Shown here piece after piece: positions 8,577 to 19,750 of a DNA stretch of 64,000 bases (position 1 is its first letter; each line of letters opens with the position of its first letter). Under the pieces are notes generated by a model. It had not been told where the DNA came from. It saw only the letters and a list, made by a program, of their open reading frames with translations, and did not search any database. This DNA is from Phormidesmis priestleyi Ana (GTDB lineage Bacteria; Cyanobacteriota; Cyanobacteriia; Phormidesmidales; Phormidesmidaceae): contig LJZR01000005.1 in assembly GCA_001314865.1 (NCBI GenBank), positions 1 through 64,000 on the forward strand, in the 5' to 3' direction. The position numbers and the translations under genes are program-made.

Positions 8577-9753
8577 TCAGGGGGTGCTGTCGATTGTTGG
8601 GATCAGCGACGGTCTCGGCAGCCCTTTGCGAGAGGCTATCAGTGCTTGAGCGAGGAAATCAAGAGGAGAGCGCTGTTGAGCCTTCAAGGTTGTCACCGTC
8701 GTCATCATGCGAGCGACAAAGCGACTGCCCGCTTTACTGTTGGAGCCAAAACTATGTTTGCGCCACAACACGGCGGCAGGCCGCAGGGCCCGTTCAGCCA
8801 CATTATTTTTCGGTTCGACTCCTTCTCGTTCGACAAAAGTCCAAAAGGCCGTTTCAACGGTTAGCATCTGGCGACAGGTGCCCATCGTCTTGGCCAAGGG
8901 CGTCTTCTCTCCGGTGGCCACGTCATAGTTAGCGCCTTCTTCGAGTAAGCGCTTGATTTCTACTCGAATGGGTTTCACCTGCTCAGCAAAGCCCGTTCGA
9001 GTGAGCGTGCCATCGCGTACCTGATACCAAGCCGTAAATAACCGCTTCTGTTGCTTGAGCAATGCCGCCCCTAATTGCGCCGATACCCCGCTGCGCTCGG
9101 CAATCTGGGTGAAGTCTCGCTTGAGATGTGCCCAACAGACCTGCCGTTGGTCATTGGTCAACCAAACGTAAGACCCACATCGGTCATTGCCGACAATACC
9201 GCCAAAGTCTGCTATCAACATCTGCTGGGCAACCGCCTTCGAGCGAGAGAGAAATATCTCGAAGGCGGTTGCCAAAGACGTGACGACTACCCACAGCCAG
9301 CCTTTTGTCTTCTTTGGATTGTGACCATCTCCGTATTGAACGCTTCATCCAGCAGGACTTGCGATCGCACGCCTGCGGATAATAATTCTCGATTCGCTCA
9401 CACGACTCCGGCGGATATCGCTTTTGACTCTTGCCTGCGTGACCGGGCTGTGCGCCCAGCTTGCGACCACTTTTTGGCAGTGCCTTAAATCCTTTGAACT
9501 TGTCCGCTGACAGTGGTTGTGATGAATTCTTACTGCTCCGCTTGAGCTGTTCTTTTAGACCTTCATTTTCCGCTCTAAGGCGCTTGTTCTCCGCGCTGAG
9601 CTCCCGATTCTCCTCTTTTAGCGTCTCGAACTGTTTCTCCAAATTGTCAATTCTACTCAACAGACTCTCCACCAAGGCTTTGATGATTGACGGCGTCTTT
9701 TCCCAGTCTGATTCATTTATCTCGGGGCTCTGCCGAGCAGATGACTCTTTCAT
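8577..9753 (-). mobile_element. Decayed IS66-family transposase gene (frameshift and probable internal deletion)
   Basis: N-terminal ORF 9184-9753 (coiled coil LEKQFETLKEENRELSAENKRLRAENEGLKEQLKRSSKNSSQPLS...) and C-terminal ORF 8577-9275 (DRCGSYVWLTNDQRQVCWAHLKRDFTQIAERSG...NVAERALRPAAVLWRKHSFGSNSKAGSRFVARMMTTVTTLKAQ) are in different frames. Confidence 0.85.
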
Positions 9754-9995
9754 TCGCTTAATCTAACAGCTTTTCTTGCCAATTCTTCGCCACATAACTT
9801 TCATACGCCCTGAATCCTTACAGTTATGACCGGGTGGTCAAAGTCAAAATGTCTAAGTTCAAACGCAAGACTCGTCTGCATCAGAGCCGTTCTAGAAACA
9901 TCAAGAATGACTTGGAGATTTTTATTCTATAAGCTGCATGAGACTTTCATTCACGGGTATTGGGCTTAAGTTTATACCCCAAAGATAAATTAAAA

Positions 9996-10027
9996 CAGCC
10001 CCGGATAGACAATACTATCCGGGGCTG
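9996..10027 (-). terminator. Rho-independent terminator of the DUF4347/RTX gene
   Basis: cagccccggatag-acaata-ctatccggggctg, 13-bp perfect stem, followed on the minus strand by TTTTAATTTA. Confidence 0.88.
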
Positions 10028-10050
10028 CCTGGGTCTGCTTACGCTAAAGG

Positions 10051-13000
10051 CTACATCAGTAGCAGTGCCTCCTCAGGAGTAGAAAAAATAGACACAATTT
10101 CGAAGCTGCTAGCCTCTAGCGCTGAGGCTTGAACACCTTTCAAAATCGCCAGCGTTTCGCCGCTGCTAGTAATGCCAAGCAGGGCGTCATTGCCGTTTTG
10201 CGTGATCGTCAAATCAGCAAAGGTCAGTTCACCTTCGACTAGACCAATCCGGTCGATGCCCACCTCAAAGTCGAGAATGGTGTCGGTGCCGTCGCCATTG
10301 CCAAACACGAACAGGTCACTGCCGCTGCCGCCGGAGAAGTTGTCGCCAACGAGGATATCGTTACCGACACCACCCATGATGATATCGTCACCATCGTCAC
10401 CCCAAATAAGGTCATCACCGGCATCGCCGCTGAGGATGTCGTTGCCAGCTTTACCACCAATGCGGTCATTTCCTGCACCGCCGAAGATGATGTCGTTACC
10501 ACCAGGTTCACCATCTTGAGTAGAGCGATCGTTTCGATCACCTCGCAGTATATCGTCACCATCGCCCCCTTCAATAATGTCATCACCAAGACCACCCGCA
10601 ACGGTGTCGTTCCCACCTAGTGCCTGGATATAGTCGGAGGTGTCTGATCCTACTATGGTCTCTCCATCCTCAGTCCCAACAATTATATCTTGACGAACAT
10701 CATCGATTGTAATTGTGATACTTCCTTGAGTGGGGCTAACATCGTAGGCTTCACCTTGGACAAGATTAAAGGTAAAGGTTTCCAGACCTTCGACAACCTC
10801 ATCCTGGAAGACGGGCACCGTAATGATGGCAGTCGGATCAGTAAGACGGAAGAAGAAGCCGCTGACATCGTCGTCGGTGCCAACGATTTCGCCTCCTGTA
10901 ACTACAATCCCTTCAACTAAACCAGTGCGAGCATTGCCGTTAATGGCAAATTCACCCAACACCCCAGGTGAACCACTGTCGATGAAGACAACAAGGCCAT
11001 CCTCTGGAAGAACCGAGCCCTCTTCTATATTCAAGGACAAAGTCAACACCGTCTGATCGCTTTCGTACAGCGCTTCGGGAGTTGCATTAATTCCCACCAC
11101 TGGCACCGTCTCAGGAATCACGCCATCGGTAACAGTAAATGTAGCAGTGTTCGCGGCGGCGGCATCAATGTTGTAGCCCTCGCCGTCTACCAACGTGATG
11201 GTGTAGGAGGCATCTTCTTCTTTGAAGATGTCATCAATGACAGGTAAGCGTAGAACTGCATTGGGCTCGGTAATAGTCAGACGCTGCAATACCTTGACGA
11301 AGTTACCGTCCTCATCAGTGATTGTCTCACGGAACCCGCGCGAGATAGTAATACCCGTGTTGATATTCTCTCCCCGGCCGGAAGGCGCAGTGATTTGCTC
11401 ACCGAAAAGGTTCGGGTCAGTAATTTCCATAACTACAGTGGTGCCAGATTCGGGAATTGTGCCAGTGGTGCTGAAGTTAAGTTCCAGGACGCTGCCCTCA
11501 GATTCGCTCACTAGCGTGGGAGAACTACTGGCCAGGGTTACCACAGGAGGCTCCACTGCATCCTCAATCGCGAAGGTAACGCTGTCGCTACCGTCCCGCC
11601 CTTCGTAAGCTTCGCCTGGAACAAGAGTAAAGGTGAAGGTTTCTGTTCCTTCGGCAATGTCATCAGGGAAAACGGGCACCCGAATGTTGACATTGCGCTC
11701 ATCCATCCGCAAGAAGAATCCGCTGGCATCTTCGTCGGTGCCAACAATTTCGCCACCGCTGACAACGACCCCTTCGACTTCGCCAGTGCGAGCACTACCA
11801 TTGATGTCAAATTCACCTAAGGCAGCAGGGACATCGCTATCGATAAAGACAACCAAACCACCTTCTTCAGGGAAGGGCGTCTGGCGGCTGGCAACTAAGG
11901 ATAAGCTGAGCACTGTCTGCTCACTCTCATACAGCGTGCCAGGGGTGGAGCTCAAGCTAATTGAGGTCAACTCCGTAGGCACTTCGCCATCGGTGACAGT
12001 AAATGTAGCAGTGTTCGCGGCGGCGGCATCAATGTTGTAGCCTTCGCCATCTACCAACGTGATGGTGTAGGAGGCATCTTCTTCTTTGAGAATGTCATCC
12101 ACTACAGGCAGACGTAGGGTAGCATTGGCCTCGGTAATCACTATTCGCTGCAAGAGTTTGACGAAGTTGCCGTCATCATCATTGATGGTTGTGCGCGAAC
12201 CTCGGGGAATTGTGATGCCAACGTTGTCTCCTTCACCGGAAGGACGACCAATTTGCTCACCTAGCAAGAGTGGATCGGTGATTTCTAACACCACTGTTGT
12301 GCCAGATTCAGGAATTGTGCCTATTGCACTAAAGTTCAGCTCCAGAACGCTGCCTTCAGATTCGCTCAATAGTGTGGGAGAACTACTCGTTAGAGTCACG
12401 ATTGGAGGCGTATCCGTATCGTTGATGGTGACGCTGAAACTTTCCCGTCCTTCTCTAACCTGATAGTTTTCACCATCACGTAGTGTGAAAACAAGAGTTT
12501 CATCACCTTCAACAACATCATCTTGAAATACTGGTACTGAAATGGATGAAAACTCTTCGGTGACTCGGAAAAAGAATCCACCGGCCGTCTCATTGGTGCC
12601 GACAATGCTGCCCCCTGCAACAACAATACCTTCAACCACGGTTTCAGCTTCAGGTAGACGGGGGTTGGTGGCGTTGACATCAAATTCAGCAATGGCCCGA
12701 GGCGGCCCTTCTACAAACACCACAACACCTTCGTCTGGAATTTCACCGCGAGTTCTGAGGTTGATGGTAATTGCCGTGGGTTCACTTTCATAGAGTGTGC
12801 CAGGAGTAGACGATATCTCTACTGTTGGCCCGATGCCGCCTACAACCCCATCAGTGACCGTAAATGTGCCGCTACTGGCGTTGGAGTTAACGGTATAGCC
12901 CTCGCCTTCCGCCAGAGTGTAGGTAAAGGTTTGGTCAGGTTCTTCAATCAGATCATCTAGTACAGGAATGGTGATGCTGGCAGTTGCTTCCGTGATGGTG

Positions 13001-15827
13001 AATGAGAAGTTGCTCAAGAATCCAGTTCCGGCTGCAGCCTCATTGGAGTTGGTTTCACTAGGGTCACCGTCCTCAAGAGAGAATCGATCTAGAATGCCTC
13101 CGACGACAAAGCCATTGTCGGGATTGACGAAGCCATTATCGAAGCGATAGAGAATATTGCCCGTTTCTGCATCAAAGCGTGTTTGGGCAACGGTGAACTG
13201 CTGCATGATGCGAGCCACATCGCCTTCGAGGTTGACGGTGATGCCGCCTTCAGGAATGTCGCCTTCGACGCTGAAGTTCATCACCAGGGCATTGCCTTCG
13301 GCTTCGCTAATAACTTCAGGGTAGTGCTAAAGCTAACGATGGGAGTTGTTGGTTGGGGGGTAGGAGGCGCAACCCCATCTTCGATAGTGAGCGTGACTTG
13401 GCTGGCAGCGGGGTCAACCTCATAGAGTTCGCCATCGAGCAGGGTGAAGGGCAGTACTTCGGTGCCTTCGGCCACATCGTCTTGGAAGACAGGAACCGTC
13501 ACCGTCGCAGTGGGGTCGGTAATGCGTAGGAACAGGGAACCAGCTACTTCATCGGTGCCGACAATGTTGCCCCCTGTGACGCTGACGCCTTCAACCACCG
13601 TTTCAGCTTCAGGTAGACGGGGATTAGTAGCATTGACATCAAATTCGGCAATGGCACGAGGGGGGCCAGCCAGTTGCACCACCAACCCTTCTGGTGGAAT
13701 CTCGCCTTCAGTCGTAAACGTGAGTTCAAGAACGGTCTGCTCCGCCTCTATGAGCGTCGTCGGTGTTGCTGTGACGCCTACCGTAGGCCCAACACCACCT
13801 GGCACACCATCGGTGACCGTGAAGGTGCCGCTACTGGCCTCGGGGTTGACGATGTAACCGGCCCCATCTGCCAGGGTATAGGTGAAGGTCTGGTCGGGCT
13901 CCTGGATGAGGTCATCAAATACCGGCAGAGTAATACTGGCGGTCGGCTCTGTGATGGTAAAGCTAAAGTTGCTCAAAAAGCCTGTACCTGCGACGGCTGG
14001 GTTGGAGTTGTCTTCGGCCGGGTCGCCATCTTCTAGGGCGAATACCTCCAGGATGCCACCCACAACATTGCCAAAGTTATCGTTATCGGCCTCAAAGGAG
14101 GTGTCAAATCGATAAAGGATGTTGCCCTCTGGAGTCACACGGGTTTGGACTGCTCCATCTCCATCTGGGGCTAAGAACTGTTGCAGAATCTCTGCCACAT
14201 CCCCTTCGAGGTTGACCGTGATGCCGCCTTCGGGAATGTCGCCTTCGACGCTGAAGTTCATTACCAAGGCATTGCCTTCGGCTTCGCTAATAACTTCAGG
14301 GGTAGTGCTAAAGCTGACGATGGGAGTTGTTGGCTGGGGGGTAGGATTCAGTTGTTCTTGTGTATCTGCCAGGGTCAGCGTTACATCACTAGCACTAGAA
14401 CTGACGGTATACCCCTCACCTGGCAAAACGGTGAAAGTGGTTTGCTCTACGCCGATATCATCGTTCCGCAAGGGACCATTAGGATCGGTTAGCGCACCAT
14501 TTTCTGTCCGATCTTGATCGTTGAAGATGGGAAGCTTAATGGTTGCGGTTTGAGAGGTCATTGCGAAGGTGAACCCGCTGTTGTCTGAGTTGCCGCCCAC
14601 GAGCTGTCCGCCTGTAGCTGAAGCCTGGGGGGGCGGTGGAAAAATATCGAAGTCACCTAGAGCAAAAGGTTTGCCTGTTGCAAGATCTATTAGCAGGGGA
14701 CCTGTTGGTGCCTCGCTCAAGGTAAGAGTAAAGGTGACTTCTGAGCCCTCATTTTCAACCAAGGTGGTGATATCTGAAGTGATGCTTACTTCAGGTAGGG
14801 TAAGTGTTGGCGGTTCGATGGGGTCTGGTGTAATGGGTACTTGACTAGCATCATCGTAAATGGTCACTTGAGCCGTATCGGTGCCGACGGTGCCACCTGA
14901 AATCGCTGAAACTGTCCAAGTGTAGGGATCAGGGCCTTCGTTAATGAAGTCATTAAAGACAGGAACATCGATAGTGGCTCTTTGCTCAACAATTGTAAGT
15001 TCAAAGGCGGAGAAGTCTTGATTTGGAGAGATATCAACGGGTTGATCGGCTAATCCGGTGGTGGTTAAGGAAAATAAATCCCATTGGTTAATAGCCTGAG
15101 GCGTAGTGCTCTCAAAGCGGATTTTGGTGCCTTCCGCTGGAGGTGCTTCACTGAGTTCAAAAATAAAGCTAAAAGGCGTTCCTTCGCTTTCAATCAGAGT
15201 GTCTGTGCTGACGCTGAAGTTTACAACAGGCTCGAAGTAGCCTGTATATGTAGCCTGTAGCTCATTAGAGAAGGCTAGCGGCGTGCTTAGATTACCAAGT
15301 TGAGTATTGAGTGTCCAGCTTGGGCGATCTTCGATTGAAGGGGCTTCGTCGTTGCTTACTCGACCCACTCGCTTTGTAGAGGCTGCGATATTAGCCCCTG
15401 TAAGTTGCCGAAGCTGCTGTAAAAACAGATAGCCCATTGCGCCTTTGGCCACCTGACAGCCGTAGAGCAAGAGGTCTTTGCCTTTGAGCACAGTTGCCCA
15501 AGTGGTAAGTGCGCTCTCGTACTGATTGAGCGTTTCCAAGTTGAGCTGTGTGCTGCCTAGCTGAAGGCAACCGGGCGTTCCGTGAGAAACAATGTGAAGG
15601 CTGGAAAGATGACTGAAGTGTTGTAGTGCTTCTGTGATTTGGGCGATCGCATCACGCTTTTCAGAAAGTAATAGAACATCAAAGTGCGAAGCCCTAGCAT
15701 CGGCAAATAATGCAGACGCATCATCAACACCCGCATCAATAACAACAAGAGAATTTTTTGAAATATTTGAGAGTTCAGCGCTCTGGACACCGAGCATTTG
15801 ACCCGGTGTCAACAAAATAGAAGTCAT
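10051..15827 (-). pseudogene. DUF4347 / Calx-beta-like repeat / RTX calcium-binding giant protein, split into two ORFs by an apparent 1-nt frameshift
   Basis: ORF 13281-15827 (848 aa; N-terminal DUF4347 [11 protein letters not shown]...[21 protein letters not shown], then Calx-beta-like repeats) runs into ORF 10051-13284 (1077 aa; further repeats, then GGxGxDxhxGGxGND RTX nonapeptides). Comparison of duplicated repeats shows GGGG reduced to GGG at 13319-13321. Confidence 0.85.
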
Positions 15828-16182
15828 GGATTATTGTTCCTTAAATGTCTTGAAAGATGAAAGACGCTCCTGTGAGGTCTTCTTTGTTCTGAATTCACAT
15901 GTATTAAATCTATGCACCCTGTCATAGTGTCTATCGGACTTCACGCTCGAACGTAATATGTCAAGTTCGATAGAAAAGAATGCATCACCTGAAGTAGATA
16001 AGCCAATGAAAGATAAAAGTGTGATTTGGCTTTGGAAAAAGCCACTTTTCCCTATTCAACAGGCCGTATAAATAATATCGGTCAGCGTTTTTCACAAATT
16101 TGAAAAAACACCTTACATATTAATTGACTTATAGGTTGTCATTTTGCAACAGTGTCACTTCGCAACAACAATGTTGTAATTG

Positions 16183-16217
16183 TTGCCAGCCTTCCCAAAA
16201 CTAGAAAAGGCTGGCAA
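16183..16217 (-). terminator. Stem-loop downstream of the second DUF4347/RTX gene
   Basis: ttgccagcctt...aaggctggcaa, 11-bp stem just beyond the stop at 16226; U-tract weak. Confidence 0.55.
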
Positions 16218-16225
16218 TGCTCAAC

Positions 16226-18529
16226 TTATACTAGGAAGTCCCTAGCTTCTTCAGGATTCGACACATCCGGCACAATAGCAAAGCTATCTGCGTTTAGAGT
16301 TGAAGCATCTACACCATTCAACACTGCGAGGGTTTCGCCACTATTGGTAATACCCAACAAAGTGTTGCTGCCATCCTGAGTGATGGTCAAGTCTTCAAAC
16401 GCCAACTCTCCTTGGACAAGGCCAATCCGGTCGATACCGACCTCAAAGTCGAGAATGGTATCAGTGCCGTCACCACTGCCAAAGACAAACAGATCACTGC
16501 CGCTGCCGCCAGAGAAGTTGTCACCCACAAGGATGTCGTTACCAGAACCACCCATGATGATGTCATCGCCATCGTCGCCCCAGATGAAGTCATCGCCAGC
16601 GTCACCACTGAGAATGTCGTTACCGGCTTTGCCACCGATGCGATCATTGCCATCACCACCAAAGATGATGTCATTGCCGCCAGGCTGACCATTTTGCGGG
16701 TCGCGGCTGTTGGCATCGCCTCGCAGAACATCGTCACCGGCTCCACCTGTAATGGTGTCGTCACCGAGGTTGCCAGCGATTGTATTATCGTCTGCGGTGC
16801 CCTCTATAACATCATCACTATCGGTACCTTCAAGATCCTCAGGCTGAGGTTCAGGTTCTGGTTCCGGCTCAGGCTGAGGTTCTGGCTCAGGTTCAGGTTC
16901 AGGCTCAGGTTCAGGTTCAGGTTCAGGCTCAGGTTCAGGTTCAGGTTCAGGCTCTGGTGTCGGTTCAGGCTGAGGTTCTGGCTCAGGCTCTGGTTCAGGT
17001 TCTGGCTCAGGCTCAGGTTCTGGCTCTGGTGTCGGTTCCGGCTCAGGTGCTGGCTCAGGTGCTGGCTGAGGAGTGACAATACCATCCCTCAGGGTTAGCG
17101 TAACTGAGCTGTTACCACCGACAGTGTAGCCATCGCCATTAGCAATTGAGAACGTGGTTTGTTCCTCACCGATATCATCATTGCGTAGCTCTCCATCTGG
17201 ATCGCTTTCAGCACCGTTTTCGGTACGATCTAGATCATTAAAAATAGGCAGCGTAATGCTTGCTGTTTGCTCAGTGACGTTGAAAATAAAACCACTGTTA
17301 TCACTAAAGCCTCTGACCAAAGCTCCTCCAGTCGTAGAGGCTTGAGGCGGGGGAGGGAAAATGTCGAAGTCGCCTAATGCAAATGGTTTACCAGTTTCAA
17401 CCGATACTTGCAAACCACCTTCGGGCGGAGGAGAGCTTAAGCTAATCGTGAGCGTTACTTCGGTGCCTTCACTTTCAACTAGGACAGTGGTATCTGCACT
17501 TAGCGTTATTTCCGGTTCGGTGGGTGATGGCGGTTCGGGTGATGGCGGTTCGGGTGCTGGCGGTTCGGGCGTTGCAGGCACTTCGCTTGGGTCATCATAA
17601 ATCGTAACTGTCGCTGTGCTATTGCCAACGGTTCCCCCCGAAACGGCTGAAATCTGCCAAACTAGGGATTGAGGACTATCATCAACAAAATCATTAAAAA
17701 CGGGTAAATCAATAGTGGCTCTTTGATCGATAATTGTGACCTCAAAGGCAGAAAAGTCCAGCGATGGAGATACATCCACCGGCATGTCCGCCAGGCCCGT
17801 TGTACTCAGCGAGAACAAATCTAACTGATTAATTGCCTGAGGTGTAGTACTTTCAAACCGAATAACTGTGCCACCTGGCGGAGGTGGTTCACTCAGTTCA
17901 AAAATAAAGCTGAAGGGCGTACCTTCACTTTCGATGAGTGTATCGGTACTAAGGCTAAAATCCACCACAGGATCGAAATTGCTCGGATAGCTGGCTTGAA
18001 ACGCTTCAGAGAAAATTAGCGGTGAAGTAATATCGCCAATTTGAGTATCGAGTGTCCAATTTGTATGTTGGCCTGTACGACCCACGCGCTTTTTAGACGC
18101 AGCCAAGTTAGCGCCAGTGAGCTGATGTAGCTGCTGCAAAAACAAATAGCCCATTGCGCCTTTGGCTACCTGACAGCCATAGAGCAAAATGTCCTTGCCT
18201 TCGAGCTTGTTTGCCCAGGTAGTGAACTGAGTTGCATAGCGGCTTAGGCTGTCAAAATTCAGCTCACTATTACCCAGTAGTAGATTTCCAGGTGTTCCGT
18301 GAGAAACAATATGGAGACTTGATATAGAATTGTGTGCTGCCAGCGCTGCGGTAATTTGCTCAATGCCGTCTTGTTCTGAATTGAGAATAAGAACGTTGGC
18401 ATGTGGAAGGCTAGAAACTAGAAAAGGTAGATAATCAACACCTGAATCTAGAACAACAAAAGCTCCATGATTGTCTCGATTGTCTATGCTATTAACCAAA
18501 GCGGTTGGCGTAAATGAAGTTAGAAGCAT
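16226..18529 (-). CDS. DUF4347 / Calx-beta-like / (EP)n-linker / RTX calcium-binding protein, paralog of the upstream gene
   Basis: 767-aa ORF: DUF4347 ([26 protein letters not shown]...[39 protein letters not shown]), Calx-beta-like repeats, PEPEPEP linker, RTX repeats [24 protein letters not shown]. Confidence 0.88.
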   Translation of the reverse strand: MLLTSFTPTALVNSIDNRDNHGAFVVLDSGVDYLPFLVSSLPHANVLILNSEQDGIEQITAALAAHNSISSLHIVSHGTPGNLLLGNSELNFDSLSRYATQFTTWANKLEGKDILLYGCQVAKGAMGYLFLQQLHQLTGANLAASKKRVGRTGQHTNWTLDTQIGDITSPLIFSEAFQASYPSNFDPVVDFSLSTDTLIESEGTPFSFIFELSEPPPPGGTVIRFESTTPQAINQLDLFSLSTTGLADMPVDVSPSLDFSAFEVTIIDQRATIDLPVFNDFVDDSPQSLVWQISAVSGGTVGNSTATVTIYDDPSEVPATPEPPAPEPPSPEPPSPTEPEITLSADTTVLVESEGTEVTLTISLSSPPPEGGLQVSVETGKPFALGDFDIFPPPPQASTTGGALVRGFSDNSGFIFNVTEQTASITLPIFNDLDRTENGAESDPDGELRNDDIGEEQTTFSIANGDGYTVGGNSSVTLTLRDGIVTPQPAPEPAPEPEPTPEPEPEPEPEPEPEPEPEPQPEPTPEPEPEPEPEPEPEPEPEPEPEPEPEPQPEPEPEPEPQPEDLEGTDSDDVIEGTADDNTIAGNLGDDTITGGAGDDVLRGDANSRDPQNGQPGGNDIIFGGDGNDRIGGKAGNDILSGDAGDDFIWGDDGDDIIMGGSGNDILVGDNFSGGSGSDLFVFGSGDGTDTILDFEVGIDRIGLVQGELAFEDLTITQDGSNTLLGITNSGETLAVLNGVDASTLNADSFAIVPDVSNPEEARDFLV
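16845..17070 (-). repeat. Low-complexity (Glu-Pro)n coding repeat linking Calx-beta-like and RTX regions
   Basis: ggttcaggttctggctcaggc-type hexamer arrays encoding [11 protein letters not shown]. Confidence 0.93.
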
Positions 18530-19206
18530 TGAAATCTCCTATTTTGGTTTGCTGGAAATGGGAAAACAAAAAAATGGTCTATTCTGTCATTAAGGTGAAA
18601 TCTCCAAAAATGTACAATAGTAAAAGGTGATAGCATAAATAGTCTGCTAAACAACCAAGGAACGGGCAATTCGCTTGAAACCTGGCGGTGCCGCATAGTG
18701 GCCCACAATTTAGCTTCTATCGGCCTCGGCTGAGGGATGCCGCTTCCCAAACTCATAAAAATAGCTTTGGCCCAATTGCGGCAAGCAAAGGTTAAGCCTT
18801 GCTGAATTACAAAAATATACTTTAAGCCGTGAGGAGAAGTATATGAGATCCGATGGTGATTAATCGCTTGTGTAGGTTGAGAAGCACTGTTGTTATCTGC
18901 CACATTGTTATTTTCTATAATGGTTCCACAGCTTATAAAAGACTGTTTAGGAGCAATTGACCCTGCATTTTTTAGCAATTTTTTTGTTGAAAAAAGTAGC
19001 GTGGCCAGTTAGGTGCTCCCATACTGAGGGTCAATAGACGAGCCACCTCGTTGTAAGTGCAAATAATGACTGTTCCATCCATAATGCTCAAAGCATAAAG
19101 TATTGGTAAGCTCGAAGGTAAAACTTAAGTTCTCAAGGAACGATAGCCATTTAGTAGGCATCTAGAGAAATTGGCAACCTTTTATGTGCGACGAATATGT
19201 CCTAAA

Positions 19207-19259
19207 TACTGAATTTCAAGTTATCGATACTGAATCTCAATAACTTGAAATTCAGTATA
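19207..19259. repeat. Perfect 19-bp inverted repeat with 15-nt loop
   Basis: atactgaatttcaagttat - cgatactgaatctca - ataacttgaaattcagtat; the loop contains a degenerate copy of the arm start (atactgaatctca). Confidence 0.9.
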
Positions 19260-19750
19260 ACACTCTACATTAATTTGAGTGACGCTTGTTTTATAAAGTC
19301 ATCATGAAGCTGAAAACACATATAAATCCTTACTTTTAAGATACAGAATCAATGCAGAGTTGCAAATTTTGCAACTCTACCTATTAGCAGTAGCTGATTG
19401 CTTCAAGGCTGAGTTCAAACTAGTTATCCAAACTAGTTATTGAGTTGGGTATTGAGTCGAGTAGGTAAGGGCGTGCTCTTGATACCAAAGAATAGATGCC
19501 TGTAGGTGATGTCCTAAAAAATGTACAATGAATTCACTTCACGAGCAGCACTGGCTTGTTAATGGTACTAACTTTAACCTAAATGACATCAATTGTCAAT
19601 AACATCTTAGATTAAGACATGTGAATTTTGTTTCGCCGTTACAAACCGCAGAGCGACGAGCTTAGGGCGGCAGCCCAGAAGACTGATGAAGTCAGGGCAT
19701 GGAGGTATGGTCTAGACTTGCAACGTTTGCAAATTTATTAGGCGCAAGGG

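Noticed and set aside
8435-8932. 165-aa plus-strand ORF over the IS remnants
   Set aside because: Antisense to the IS66 transposase fragment, which has clear homology on the minus strand.
16412-17098. 228-aa plus-strand ORF with (RFR/FWLR)n sequence
   Set aside because: Antisense of the RTX and (EP)n coding repeat; low-complexity artefact.
18520-18978. 152-aa minus-strand ORF upstream of the second DUF4347 gene
   Set aside because: No recognisable motif, unusual composition, overlaps the start of 16226-18529; likely spurious.
18988-19100. Minus-strand peptide MDGTVIICTYNEVARLL..., resembling the start of a GT2 glycosyltransferase
   Set aside because: 34 codons only; no nucleotide-sugar DxD or further GT2 sequence; could be chance.
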